Shown piece after piece: positions 1 through 5,814 of a DNA stretch of 7,628 nt (position 1 is the first letter of the stretch; the number at the start of each line of letters is the position of its first letter). The position numbers were made by a program, and so were the translations under genes. This stretch comes from DASYSA01 sp036003885 (lineage in GTDB: Bacteria > Acidobacteriota > Blastocatellia > UBA7656), in contig DASYSA010000613.1 of NCBI GenBank assembly GCA_036003885.1, positions 1 to 7,628 on the forward strand, given 5' to 3'. The notes under the pieces are model-generated. The model had not been told where the DNA came from. It made no database searches and worked only from the letters and a program-made list of their open reading frames with translations.

Positions 1-1644
1 TGGCATCGCAGCGCCAGCAGCCAGAAGAGGATCTCCCAGTCGGATCGTCCCCAGAGCTGTTCTCGACGATATGTCTGAGCGGAGCGCACCGGCCAGACGT
101 GTGGCGCCTTCGATATTCAACAGCCCTGCTCCCTGCTCAACAATGTTTGCATCCCAGACCGGCTGGGCGGTGTACTGCAGGATTGCTTTGATTAGCGGCG
201 GTGTGAGGCCGGGGTTCTTCTGCAGCATCAATGCCACTGCGCCGGCTACCACCGGGGCTGCGACTGAAGTCCCGCTCAACTTCATGAATGCGGACGTGCC
301 CGTTCCGCTGGTGTGCAGTTGAGAGTAGTAGACGCTGATGAGATAACTGCCCCGAGACTCTGCGGCTACGATAGCGTTGCCCGGAGCGATGAGGTCCGGT
401 TTGATGAGGTTGTCATGATGCTTGACGCCTGAGTCATCGACCGAGTAACCACGAGTCGGACCTCTGGAACTGAAGTGCGTCACTGAGTCATCACTGCGCA
501 CATTTGTTTGGTGAGTATTCGCCGCGCCAACCGTAATCACAGTTGGGTCATTTCCGGGAGAACTGATGCTGCCGTAGCACTCCAGGCCACTCGCGGTCTG
601 ACCATAGTTACCAGCAGACGCGACAACAGTAATGCCCGATGCAACCGCTCGCCTCACTGACCGGCACAATGGGTCGGTAACCCACGATTCGGTCGAGGCC
701 GCCCCCAGGCTCAGGTTGGCTACCTTGATGTTGAGAGAAAGTCGGTTGGCGATGACCCAGTCGATCCCTGCGATCACGTCGCTGACCTGGCCAAGCCCTC
801 GCGCGTCCAAGACACGGACATCAATCAATCGGGCGTTGGGTGCGATACCCTGAAAGCCCGGAGAACCAGAGCTCCCTGAGTTGCGTCCGGCTGCAACCCC
901 CGCCACATGCGAGCCATGTCCGTAGGCATCCTTGTTACTGCCGAGCAGCGGCAACGGTAACGAAACTCCCAGGAGAAGGCCAAGAACATTTTCAAATTGA
1001 GCGAGAGCCGTATTGCTTGAAACGGTATCCTGAGTGGCGGCTACGCGTGACACTAAGGCCAGCGAGCCATAATAGTCGCTGTGATTCACCATGATTCCTG
1101 AATCAAGAACAGCTATTCCGATCCCGCTGCCGTCGAGTCCAGTGAACGTGTTTAAGATCGTCTTATTGCCTCGCACCACATCCGCCCCGGTTGCCACTTC
1201 GAGATGGCTCGCGGTCTGCTGAGCGAGATGGTCTGCGCTCATGTGGTCCACGTCGGCCCGCGCGGCAATTGCCAGCACATTGGACTTTGGCAACTCAGCC
1301 AGCAGTCCGTTTATGGATGTAAACTGGCGCACTACGGATCCGCCTGCAAGCACTACCGCTGTTCTCAAGGCAGGTGTGACCGCACCAGGAGTCTGAATAA
1401 TTGTCCGAACTGTGTGCCTGATCGGGTCCGACCACACCAGGAGTTCGTTGTTACCCAACGAATTCAGCAAGGGACCCGACAGTTTGCCTACTACCGACCC
1501 CAACTCTGGACGCGCGTAAGCGTGCCGTTGTAGCGGGGCCCAGGTCGTCAGAAGTAGTGCGACGGTAAGGAGAGCTGTCACCCATCGGCTAAAAGCCGGA
1601 GGCCTCACATAGATCACTCCGCGGGGGTAAATTCCATTTTTCAT
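1..1644 (-). CDS. Secreted subtilisin-family (S8) serine protease, C-terminus beyond the window
   Basis: Reading the minus strand from ATG at 1644 gives 548 residues with no stop before the left edge, so the 3' end is missing. Residues 1-44 look like a signal peptide: a long basic N-region, a hydrophobic core (VTALLTVALLLTTW) and an AYA cleavage site, so the enzyme should be exported. Residues about 85-145 resemble an I9-type propeptide (GGSVVRQF, then a LPKSNVLAIA stretch). The S8 domain has all catalytic elements: Asp181 in AVLDSGI, His243 in GHGSHVAG, oxyanion Asn346 in ASAGN and Ser460 in LSGTSVAAP. Thus it is probably an active endopeptidase. Asp-to-His spacing is 62 residues, about twice that of classical subtilisin, owing to a partly hydrophobic insertion. 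Cys327 and Cys356 could form a disulfide. A AAGGA motif lies just before the ATG. It is divergent from the sugar-related genes and nothing links it to them functionally. Confidence 0.95.
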   Translation of the reverse strand, partial: MKNGIYPRGVIYVRPPAFSRWVTALLTVALLLTTWAPLQRHAYARPELGSVVGKLSGPLLNSLGNNELLVWSDPIRHTVRTIIQTPGAVTPALRTAVVLAGGSVVRQFTSINGLLAELPKSNVLAIAARADVDHMSADHLAQQTASHLEVATGADVVRGNKTILNTFTGLDGSGIGIAVLDSGIMVNHSDYYGSLALVSRVAATQDTVSSNTALAQFENVLGLLLGVSLPLPLLGSNKDAYGHGSHVAGVAAGRNSGSSGSPGFQGIAPNARLIDVRVLDARGLGQVSDVIAGIDWVIANRLSLNIKVANLSLGAASTESWVTDPLCRSVRRAVASGITVVASAGNYGQTASGLECYGSISSPGNDPTVITVGAANTHQTNVRSDDSVTHFSSRGPTRGYSVDDSGVKHHDNLIKPDLIAPGNAIVAAESRGSYLISVYYSQLHTSGTGTSAFMKLSGTSVAAPVVAGAVALMLQKNPGLTPPLIKAILQYTAQPVWDANIVEQGAGLLNIEGATRLAGALRSDISSRTALGTIRLGDPLLAAGAAMP

Positions 1645-1647
1645 AGT

Positions 1648-1652
1648 TCCTT
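1648..1652 (-). promoter_or_regulatory. Candidate ribosome binding site of the S8 protease
   Basis: On the minus strand AAGGA is followed by ACT and then the ATG at 1644. The 3-base spacing is short for a Shine-Dalgarno site, but this is the clearest such motif in the window. It supports the ATG at 1644, which also gives a well-formed signal peptide. Confidence 0.45.
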
Positions 1653-1664
1653 GTTGCCGCTAAC

Positions 1665-1677
1665 CTGACATTGTCAG
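1665..1677. promoter_or_regulatory. Short palindrome in the protease leader, possible operator
   Basis: CTGACA-T-TGTCAG is a perfect 6-bp inverted repeat around one central base, 21 bases upstream of the protease start codon. The position suits a repressor site, but I do not recognise a specific regulator and a chance palindrome of this size is possible. Confidence 0.25.
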
Positions 1678-1839
1678 TCAGAGTGAGTTTTCTCGCGGAA
1701 CGCTAATGGCAAACCCGATGCCAGTCATCCTGTTCACCGGCGCGGACAAAAGAAGCCGCGTTAAGTGCTCTCGACTCGGGCCTTACAGGCTTGTCCGGTA
1801 ATGGCCCTGGCACAAGCTGATTGGGGGACGTTGATAGAA

Positions 1840-1889
1840 ACCGGTCAAGCTAACCAGATTCGCTCACGCAGATTGACCGGTGGCGTGAG
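1840..1889. repeat. Two interleaved inverted repeats (pseudoknot-like arrangement)
   Basis: ACCGGTCAA at 1840-1848 is exactly complementary to TTGACCGGT at 1873-1881 (9 bp, 24-base loop). CTCACGC at 1863-1869 is exactly complementary to GCGTGAG at 1883-1889 (7 bp). The left arm of the second stem lies in the loop of the first and its right arm lies outside, the topology of an H-type pseudoknot if transcribed. The complementarity is directly visible; any function is unknown. Confidence 0.45.
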
Positions 1890-1966
1890 GCTCGAAGCAG
1901 ACAGAACTGTGAGTGCCTGAACTGCAACATCGAAATAGAGTTTCGCCCATCGGTAGCCTTCATAAC

Positions 1967-2056
1967 CGGGGTGACGGGGTCAGGCACTCGATTCCTCGAT
2001 TCCAAGCGACGGATGACATCAAAATCGTGGAATCGAGTGCCTGACCCGTCACCCCG
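1967..2056. repeat. Long REP-like imperfect palindrome (GGGTCAGGCACTC type)
   Basis: The left arm (1967-1995) and right arm (2029-2056) are complementary over about 28 bp, broken only by one extra G in the left arm (1976-1979 GGGG against CCC). The loop is 33 bases. CTCGATTC is duplicated in tandem at 1987-1994 and 1995-2002, and the loop holds a GATG-A-CATC palindrome. Further partial arm copies flank it: GAGTGCCTGA at 1911-1920 and GTGACGG at 2080-2086. From memory, palindromes containing GGGTCAGGCAC recur between genes in several bacterial groups and are reminiscent of REP elements mobilised by Y1 (RAYT, IS200/IS605-like) transposases. No transposase lies in this window, so that class assignment is inference. 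Confidence 0.7.
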
Positions 2057-2109
2057 TCTCTGGCTTCTCGCACAAAATAGTGACGGTGCACCCGTTCCTG
2101 TGGCCTCGG

Positions 2110-2138
2110 TTGAAAAATGGCGGTTCATCCGTTATATT
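2110..2138 (+). promoter_or_regulatory. Candidate sigma70 promoter for the phosphohydrolase gene
   Basis: TTGAAA (2110-2115) and TATATT (2133-2138) are separated by exactly 17 bases. Each matches five of six consensus positions (TTGACA and TATAAT). Initiation about 7 bases downstream, near 2145, would leave a leader of only 8-9 bases before ATG 2154. That agrees with the lack of any Shine-Dalgarno motif there and suggests near-leaderless translation. It also argues against a start codon upstream of 2154. Confidence 0.55.
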
Positions 2139-2153
2139 CCAAAGTCTTTTGCT

Positions 2154-3830
2154 ATGTCCAAAAAGGTCTTATTCATAGGGCTCGATGGGTCGACCTTCGA
2201 CGTCCTCGACCCATTGATGCGGGCCGGATTGATGCCGCGACTCCAGGGCTTCATCAATCAAGGCGTGCGCGGTCTGCTCGAAACAACCATCCCTCCAATC
2301 ACGCCGACCGCCTGGGTCTCGTGGATGACAGGAAAGAATCCCGGCAAGCATGGCGTCTTCGAGTTCCTCCTTCGACGCAAGGGCTCTGGTGCGCTCCCCG
2401 ATATGCCAGTGAGTTCGCGCGCTCGCGACGGCCTTCCGTTCTGGGACATCCTCGGCCACCTGGGCAGGCAGGCCATCGTTACGAACATGCCCTGTACCTA
2501 TCCTCCCGCGATGGTCAACGGGTTGATGATCTCGGACTTTCTCACGCCTCGAGGCCGGCGCGACTTCACGTATCCGGAAACCCTGCTCGCAGAGATCGAA
2601 TCGAAGTTCGGCCCGTACCAGCTCTATATCACCGAGGTATACACGCCCGGTAACATCAACAAGATCCTCGATCAACTCTTCGCCGAGCTTGACTACAAGA
2701 CCGAAGTCAACCTCTACCTTATGCGAAAGTATGGCTGGGACATATTCGCGACGCACTACTGGGGCACTGACAGATTTCAGCACGAGTTGTGGCATTTGCT
2801 GGACGAGTCGCATCCGTTCTTCGACCGAAAGGAGCACGACGCACACATATCCCGCATACACGAGTATTGGAGCGCGGTCGACTCTACGATTGGCAGGTTG
2901 TTCGACGAAGTTGGCGAACAGACGACAGTTTACCTTGGATCGGATCACGGGTTCGGTCCGATCACAAAGTTCCTCTGCTTTAACGTCTGGTTGATCGCGG
3001 AAGGGTTGCTCGTTCTGAAGCGCGACGCAATGACCCTGTTCAAGCGTGCTATCTTCAAACTGGGGCTGACTCCAGACCTGGCCTACCGCTCGGCAATGAA
3101 GATGGGCCTTGCGCACTTGCGGCTATCGGTTGGAGTGACCAATCGCTCGAAGCTGATGAAGCTCGCCAACATGTTGATGTTATCGCTCGAGGACGTTGAT
3201 TGGTCGCGCACAGTCGCGTTTTCAAAAGGGAATTACGGCCAGATATTCGTCAACCTGCGCGACCGCGAGGTTAATGGAGTAGTGGAGCCTGGCGCCCACT
3301 ACGAGCGCGTGATGAGCGACGTGACCACGAAACTGCGCAGCCTTGTCGATCCGCAAACGCACGAGTCACTAATCGGGCCGATATGGCGTCGAGAAGACCT
3401 GTACAACGGGCCGCACAGCGACGAGTCACCCGACCTGCAGTTCCTGCCTACGGATATGAGCAATAAGCCGCTTGGCACCCTCGACCTGACGTCGAACAAG
3501 TTCATCACGCCCGTATATGGCAACTCGGGCGACCATCGAATGCACGGCATCATGCTTGGCCGGGGCCCGGAGCTTCGGCGGGGACTCAAGGTTGATGGCG
3601 CGAGAATAATCGATTTCGCTCCGACGATTCTTCACAGCTTCGGAGTTGACGTGCCTTCGGATATGGATGGCCGTGTGCTCGAAGAGATCTTCACCGACGA
3701 GTATATTGGGCGACAGCCAGTCCGGATATCGGATACTGGATTTGCGGAGTCGGAGAAGGTCGGCGCAATGACGGATGAGGAGAGCGACGAGATTCGAGAG
3801 AGGCTGCGCGGATGGGGATATTTGGGGTGA
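2154..3830 (+). CDS. Alkaline-phosphatase-superfamily phosphohydrolase (phosphodiesterase/nucleotide pyrophosphatase-like, COG3379 type)
   Basis: This 558-residue protein has no signal peptide or clear membrane segment, so it is probably cytoplasmic. It shows the two-metal hydrolase pattern of the superfamily: Asp11 in FIGLDGSTFD; Thr50 as the likely nucleophile in PPITPTAW, followed by MTGKNPGKHG; Asp206 and His210 in GTDRFQHELWH; Asp264-His265 in GSDHGFGP; and His461 in SGDHRMHGI. About 195 residues separate the second and third metal sites and probably form a substrate-specific cap. The C-terminus ends in RERLRGWGYLG, a typical tail of this group. The frame is open back to GTG 1971, but those 61 codons cross the REP-like palindrome and the promoter, and family homology begins at MSKKVLFIGLDG, so I start at ATG 2154. 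Substrate is unknown; a phosphodiester or nucleotide-sugar-type bond is a guess from the neighbours. Confidence 0.9.
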   Translation: MSKKVLFIGLDGSTFDVLDPLMRAGLMPRLQGFINQGVRGLLETTIPPITPTAWVSWMTGKNPGKHGVFEFLLRRKGSGALPDMPVSSRARDGLPFWDILGHLGRQAIVTNMPCTYPPAMVNGLMISDFLTPRGRRDFTYPETLLAEIESKFGPYQLYITEVYTPGNINKILDQLFAELDYKTEVNLYLMRKYGWDIFATHYWGTDRFQHELWHLLDESHPFFDRKEHDAHISRIHEYWSAVDSTIGRLFDEVGEQTTVYLGSDHGFGPITKFLCFNVWLIAEGLLVLKRDAMTLFKRAIFKLGLTPDLAYRSAMKMGLAHLRLSVGVTNRSKLMKLANMLMLSLEDVDWSRTVAFSKGNYGQIFVNLRDREVNGVVEPGAHYERVMSDVTTKLRSLVDPQTHESLIGPIWRREDLYNGPHSDESPDLQFLPTDMSNKPLGTLDLTSNKFITPVYGNSGDHRMHGIMLGRGPELRRGLKVDGARIIDFAPTILHSFGVDVPSDMDGRVLEEIFTDEYIGRQPVRISDTGFAESEKVGAMTDEESDEIRERLRGWGYLG

Positions 3831-3840
3831 AAGATGCCAG

Positions 3841-3965
3841 AAGTCAGAGATCAGAAGTCAGAAGTCAAAAGTCACAGGTCCCGACCTCATACCGCCGACT
3901 TCTGACTTCTGATCTCTGACCTCTGACCTGACCTCTGATCTCTGACTCCATTATGACTTTTGACT
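3841..3965. repeat. AGTCAGA-type repeat cluster with perfect 24-bp inverted repeat, overlapping the GT2 start
   Basis: The left part is built of AGTCAGA/AGTCAAA-like heptamers and the right part of their complement (TCTGACT/TCTGACC). The 24 bases at 3843-3866 are exactly complementary to 3897-3920, with a 30-base loop containing AGGTC/GACCT. Degenerate units continue to about 3948. AGTCAAAAGTCA at 3863-3874 is also exactly complementary to 3954-3965, which lies within codons 1-5 of the glycosyltransferase gene. The cluster fills the whole gap after the phosphohydrolase stop. It does not resemble an intrinsic terminator because there is no GC-rich stem with a T tract. Confidence 0.85.
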
Positions 3966-4669
3966 CCATCTCGGCTGTGCTGCCGGCCTTCAACGAAGAA
4001 GAGAACATCGAAATTGCCGCCAGGCGCGTGGTCGATGTATTGAAGTCGCTCGGGCTTCGCGACTGGGAGGTGATTATTGTCAATGACGGCTCGGTCGATC
4101 GCACCGGCGAGATTGCGGACCGAGTTGCCGGTGAAGACCCTGATCACATCCGAGTCTTCCACCACAATCCTAATCGAGGATATGCCGAAGCGCTGAAGAC
4201 CGGATTTTCGAATGGGCGGTACCAGCTTCTGTTTTACACAGATTCTGACAACCAGTTCGACGTCAAGGAGTTGACCAATCTGCTTCCCCTGATCGAAAAC
4301 GCCGATCTGGTCAACGGCTTCCGCATCTACCGCTTCGATCCGCTTACGCGGCTCGTGTTATCCTGGGGGTTCAACTTGATTGTCCGAGCCATCTTCCGGA
4401 TCAAAGTCCGCGACATCGATTGCTCGTTCAAGCTGTTCCGCCGCGAGGTGTTCGACAAAGTGCAGATCGAGTCCAGGAAGTTCTTCGTCGACGCCGAAGT
4501 GCTGGCGAAGGCGCGCTATCACGGCTTCCGGATGGTCGAGATCGGCGTGCGCCACTACCCGAGACCGGCGGGCCGCTCGACTGTCAGGGCGAGTCATATC
4601 TTTTCGACCCTGGCCGAGCTCGGGCGAATCTGGATCAACATTTATTTAAAGCCAATGAGCAAACGGTAG
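3953..4669 (+). CDS. GT2 glycosyltransferase, polyprenyl-phosphate sugar synthase (DPM/DPG synthase-like)
   Basis: This 238-residue protein has the GT-A fold signature of the dolichol-phosphate-mannose/glucose synthase-like GT2 group. The nucleotide-binding start is VLPAFNEEENI (9-19), then VNDGSVDRT (43-51), NPNRGYAEALKTGF (72-85), the metal-binding TDSDNQFD with Asp97/Asp99, and the RDIDCSFKLFRREVF acceptor-side motif near 160-175. It probably transfers a sugar from a nucleotide donor to a polyprenyl phosphate on the inner membrane face. There is no C-terminal membrane domain, but the LVLSWGFNLIVRAIF stretch could lie at the membrane surface. ATG 3953 is the first possible ATG after an in-frame stop at 3929-3931 and leaves an intact first strand. 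No Shine-Dalgarno is visible, and the first codons belong to the upstream repeat. It is separated from the next gene by 21 bases in the same frame. The transferred sugar cannot be told. Confidence 0.92.
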   Translation: MTFDSISAVLPAFNEEENIEIAARRVVDVLKSLGLRDWEVIIVNDGSVDRTGEIADRVAGEDPDHIRVFHHNPNRGYAEALKTGFSNGRYQLLFYTDSDNQFDVKELTNLLPLIENADLVNGFRIYRFDPLTRLVLSWGFNLIVRAIFRIKVRDIDCSFKLFRREVFDKVQIESRKFFVDAEVLAKARYHGFRMVEIGVRHYPRPAGRSTVRASHIFSTLAELGRIWINIYLKPMSKR

Positions 4670-4690
4670 CGATCCGATCGATCAGCAATC

Positions 4691-5734
4691 ATGGAAACTC
4701 GCCGCGAAGATTTGGCTTTCAGCGCAACGGATCGCCCCCCCAGGCGTCGCGGCCTGAATCTCCGCGGACTGATTCAGGTCCTGGTTGGAATCGGCGCCCT
4801 GACGCTGCTCATCTACAAGGCCGACGCGCGCGCGTTGCTCAAGGCGATCAACGACACGAAACTGGCGTACCTTCCTCTCGCCGTGATTGCCACCGTGACC
4901 GTCAACTGGCTCATGGCATATCGATGGGGCCTCGTGCTCCGAGTTCGAGGCCATCGAATCAAGACCCTGCGACTTTTTGTCTACTATCTGATCGGCATCT
5001 TCTTCATGAACTTCGTGCCCGGCGGGGGGATCAGCGGCGACGTGGCCAGATTCATATATGTCGACCGGGAGGTGCGCGACAAAGCATTCGTTCTCTCGAC
5101 GCTGGTTTACGAGCGCATGGTAGGCCTGTTCACGCTGCTGCTGATCGGGTTTTGCGCTACACTTGCCGCCCGATCCCATCTGCCGGAGAGTCGTGTTTTC
5201 TACGTCGGCGAAGCCGTGTTGGCGTTTGCATTCCTCGCCTCGACGATGCTGATGAGCAACTATCTCTCGTCCCGCCTGGCTCGCCTTGCGAGAGCGCTCG
5301 GCAAGCGTACAGGGCTCGAACGGCTGGGCGAGACAGCCTCGAAAGCGCTCGAAGCCGTGTCCGAGTTGAGACAGTACAGGGCGATGCTCTGTCAGACTGT
5401 GCTGCTGTCGGTGATGATAAGGGTAGTGTGGGGACTGGGCTGGTTCGTGGTTACAGAAGCGATGGGACTGCCTCTCAGCCTGCCGATCGTGATCGCGTTT
5501 GCATCGCTGGTTGATCTCATAAGGATGTTGCCAATCTCAGTCGGCGGGCTTGGCGTCCGTGAGTGGGCCATCATCGCTCTGTTTGCCGACGCCGGCATAG
5601 GTCGGGATCAGGCCCTCATGTTCTCTTTTCTCGTGTTCGCCCCCATTCTGCTGAATGCGATCGTGGGCGGCCTCCTTTACATCTCGCGGGCTGGTTCGCT
5701 GACACAGCCCGAGACTCCGGAGATCAGAGGATAA
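4691..5734 (+). CDS. Flippase-like integral membrane protein (LPG synthase TM domain family, PF03706/UPF0104)
   Basis: This 347-residue polytopic protein has a basic cytoplasmic N-terminus (PPRRR) and about eight or nine hydrophobic segments, roughly at 26-43, 58-78, 94-110, 139-160, 170-190, 232-256, 264-281, 290-303 and 308-332. Family hallmarks are NFVPGGGISGDVAR (107-120), YERMVG (140-145) and PISVGGLGVREWA (281-293). This domain forms the membrane part of MprF and occurs alone in YbhN-like and TIGR00374 proteins, where lipid translocation is suspected. The soluble aminoacyltransferase domain of MprF is absent, so lysyl-lipid synthesis is not expected. Its partner is probably the GT2 gene just upstream, whose stop codon bounds this start in the same frame, seven codons before ATG 4691. 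No Shine-Dalgarno is visible, so translational coupling is plausible. Flipping of the polyprenyl-phosphate sugar is an inference. Confidence 0.9.
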   Translation: METRREDLAFSATDRPPRRRGLNLRGLIQVLVGIGALTLLIYKADARALLKAINDTKLAYLPLAVIATVTVNWLMAYRWGLVLRVRGHRIKTLRLFVYYLIGIFFMNFVPGGGISGDVARFIYVDREVRDKAFVLSTLVYERMVGLFTLLLIGFCATLAARSHLPESRVFYVGEAVLAFAFLASTMLMSNYLSSRLARLARALGKRTGLERLGETASKALEAVSELRQYRAMLCQTVLLSVMIRVVWGLGWFVVTEAMGLPLSLPIVIAFASLVDLIRMLPISVGGLGVREWAIIALFADAGIGRDQALMFSFLVFAPILLNAIVGGLLYISRAGSLTQPETPEIRG

Positions 5735-5814
5735 CGTCACAACGGGGAATCACCACGGGGGCGCAGAGGGGTAAGCTCGCCGAGACTTTGCGCGGATTGT
5801 CAGAGAGCGGCTAA

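Larger units (their letters stand above)
1645..2153. other. Divergent intergenic region, gene-free and rich in inverted repeats
   Basis: These 509 bases separate the minus-strand protease from the plus-strand phosphohydrolase. I find no convincing gene here. Besides the separately listed elements, it holds small hairpins at 1741-1760 (CGCGG/CCGCG), 1779-1806 (GGCC+TTAC pairing with GTAA+GGCC across a one-base bulge) and 1931-1945 (CGAAA/TTTCG). None matches a riboswitch or small RNA consensus that I know. I did not find a convincing promoter for the protease. Confidence 0.6.

Noticed and set aside
1680..1965. Riboswitch or tRNA in the structured intergenic region
   Set aside because: I looked for c-di-GMP and cobalamin riboswitch signatures and for the tRNA T-loop motif. 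None is present on either strand.
1850..2128. A 92-codon minus-strand open frame in the divergent intergenic region
   Set aside because: Much of it is the palindrome read from the other strand (SGTRF...NRVPDP again). It has no recognisable domain, and it covers several inverted repeats.
2169..3116. A 315-codon minus-strand open frame opposite the phosphohydrolase
   Set aside because: It lies wholly opposite a gene with intact catalytic motifs and has no recognisable domain. Long antisense frames are common in GC-rich coding DNA.
3843..3920. Intrinsic terminator after the phosphohydrolase gene
   Set aside because: The inverted repeat is perfect, but its loop is 30 bases, the stem is not GC-rich, and no T tract follows.
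3831..3965. CRISPR array
   Set aside because: The units are short (about 7 bases), degenerate and contiguous, and have no unique spacers.
3865..4165. Two minus-strand frames across the repeat cluster, with RGQRSEVRS-like text
   Set aside because: Their low-complexity sequence is a translation of the AGTCAGA-type repeat, and the rest lies opposite the GT2 gene.
4420..5514. A 364-codon plus-strand frame overlapping the GT2 and PF03706 genes
   Set aside because: It is the shifted frame of two well-supported genes, arginine- and serine-rich, without membrane segments or motifs.
5735..5814. CACCACGGGGGCGCAGAGG-like sequence resembling common CCACAGAGGCACAGAG intergenic repeats
   Set aside because: Only one degenerate unit is present, with no tandem copies, so a repeat cannot be supported. 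The gap otherwise holds nothing clear.
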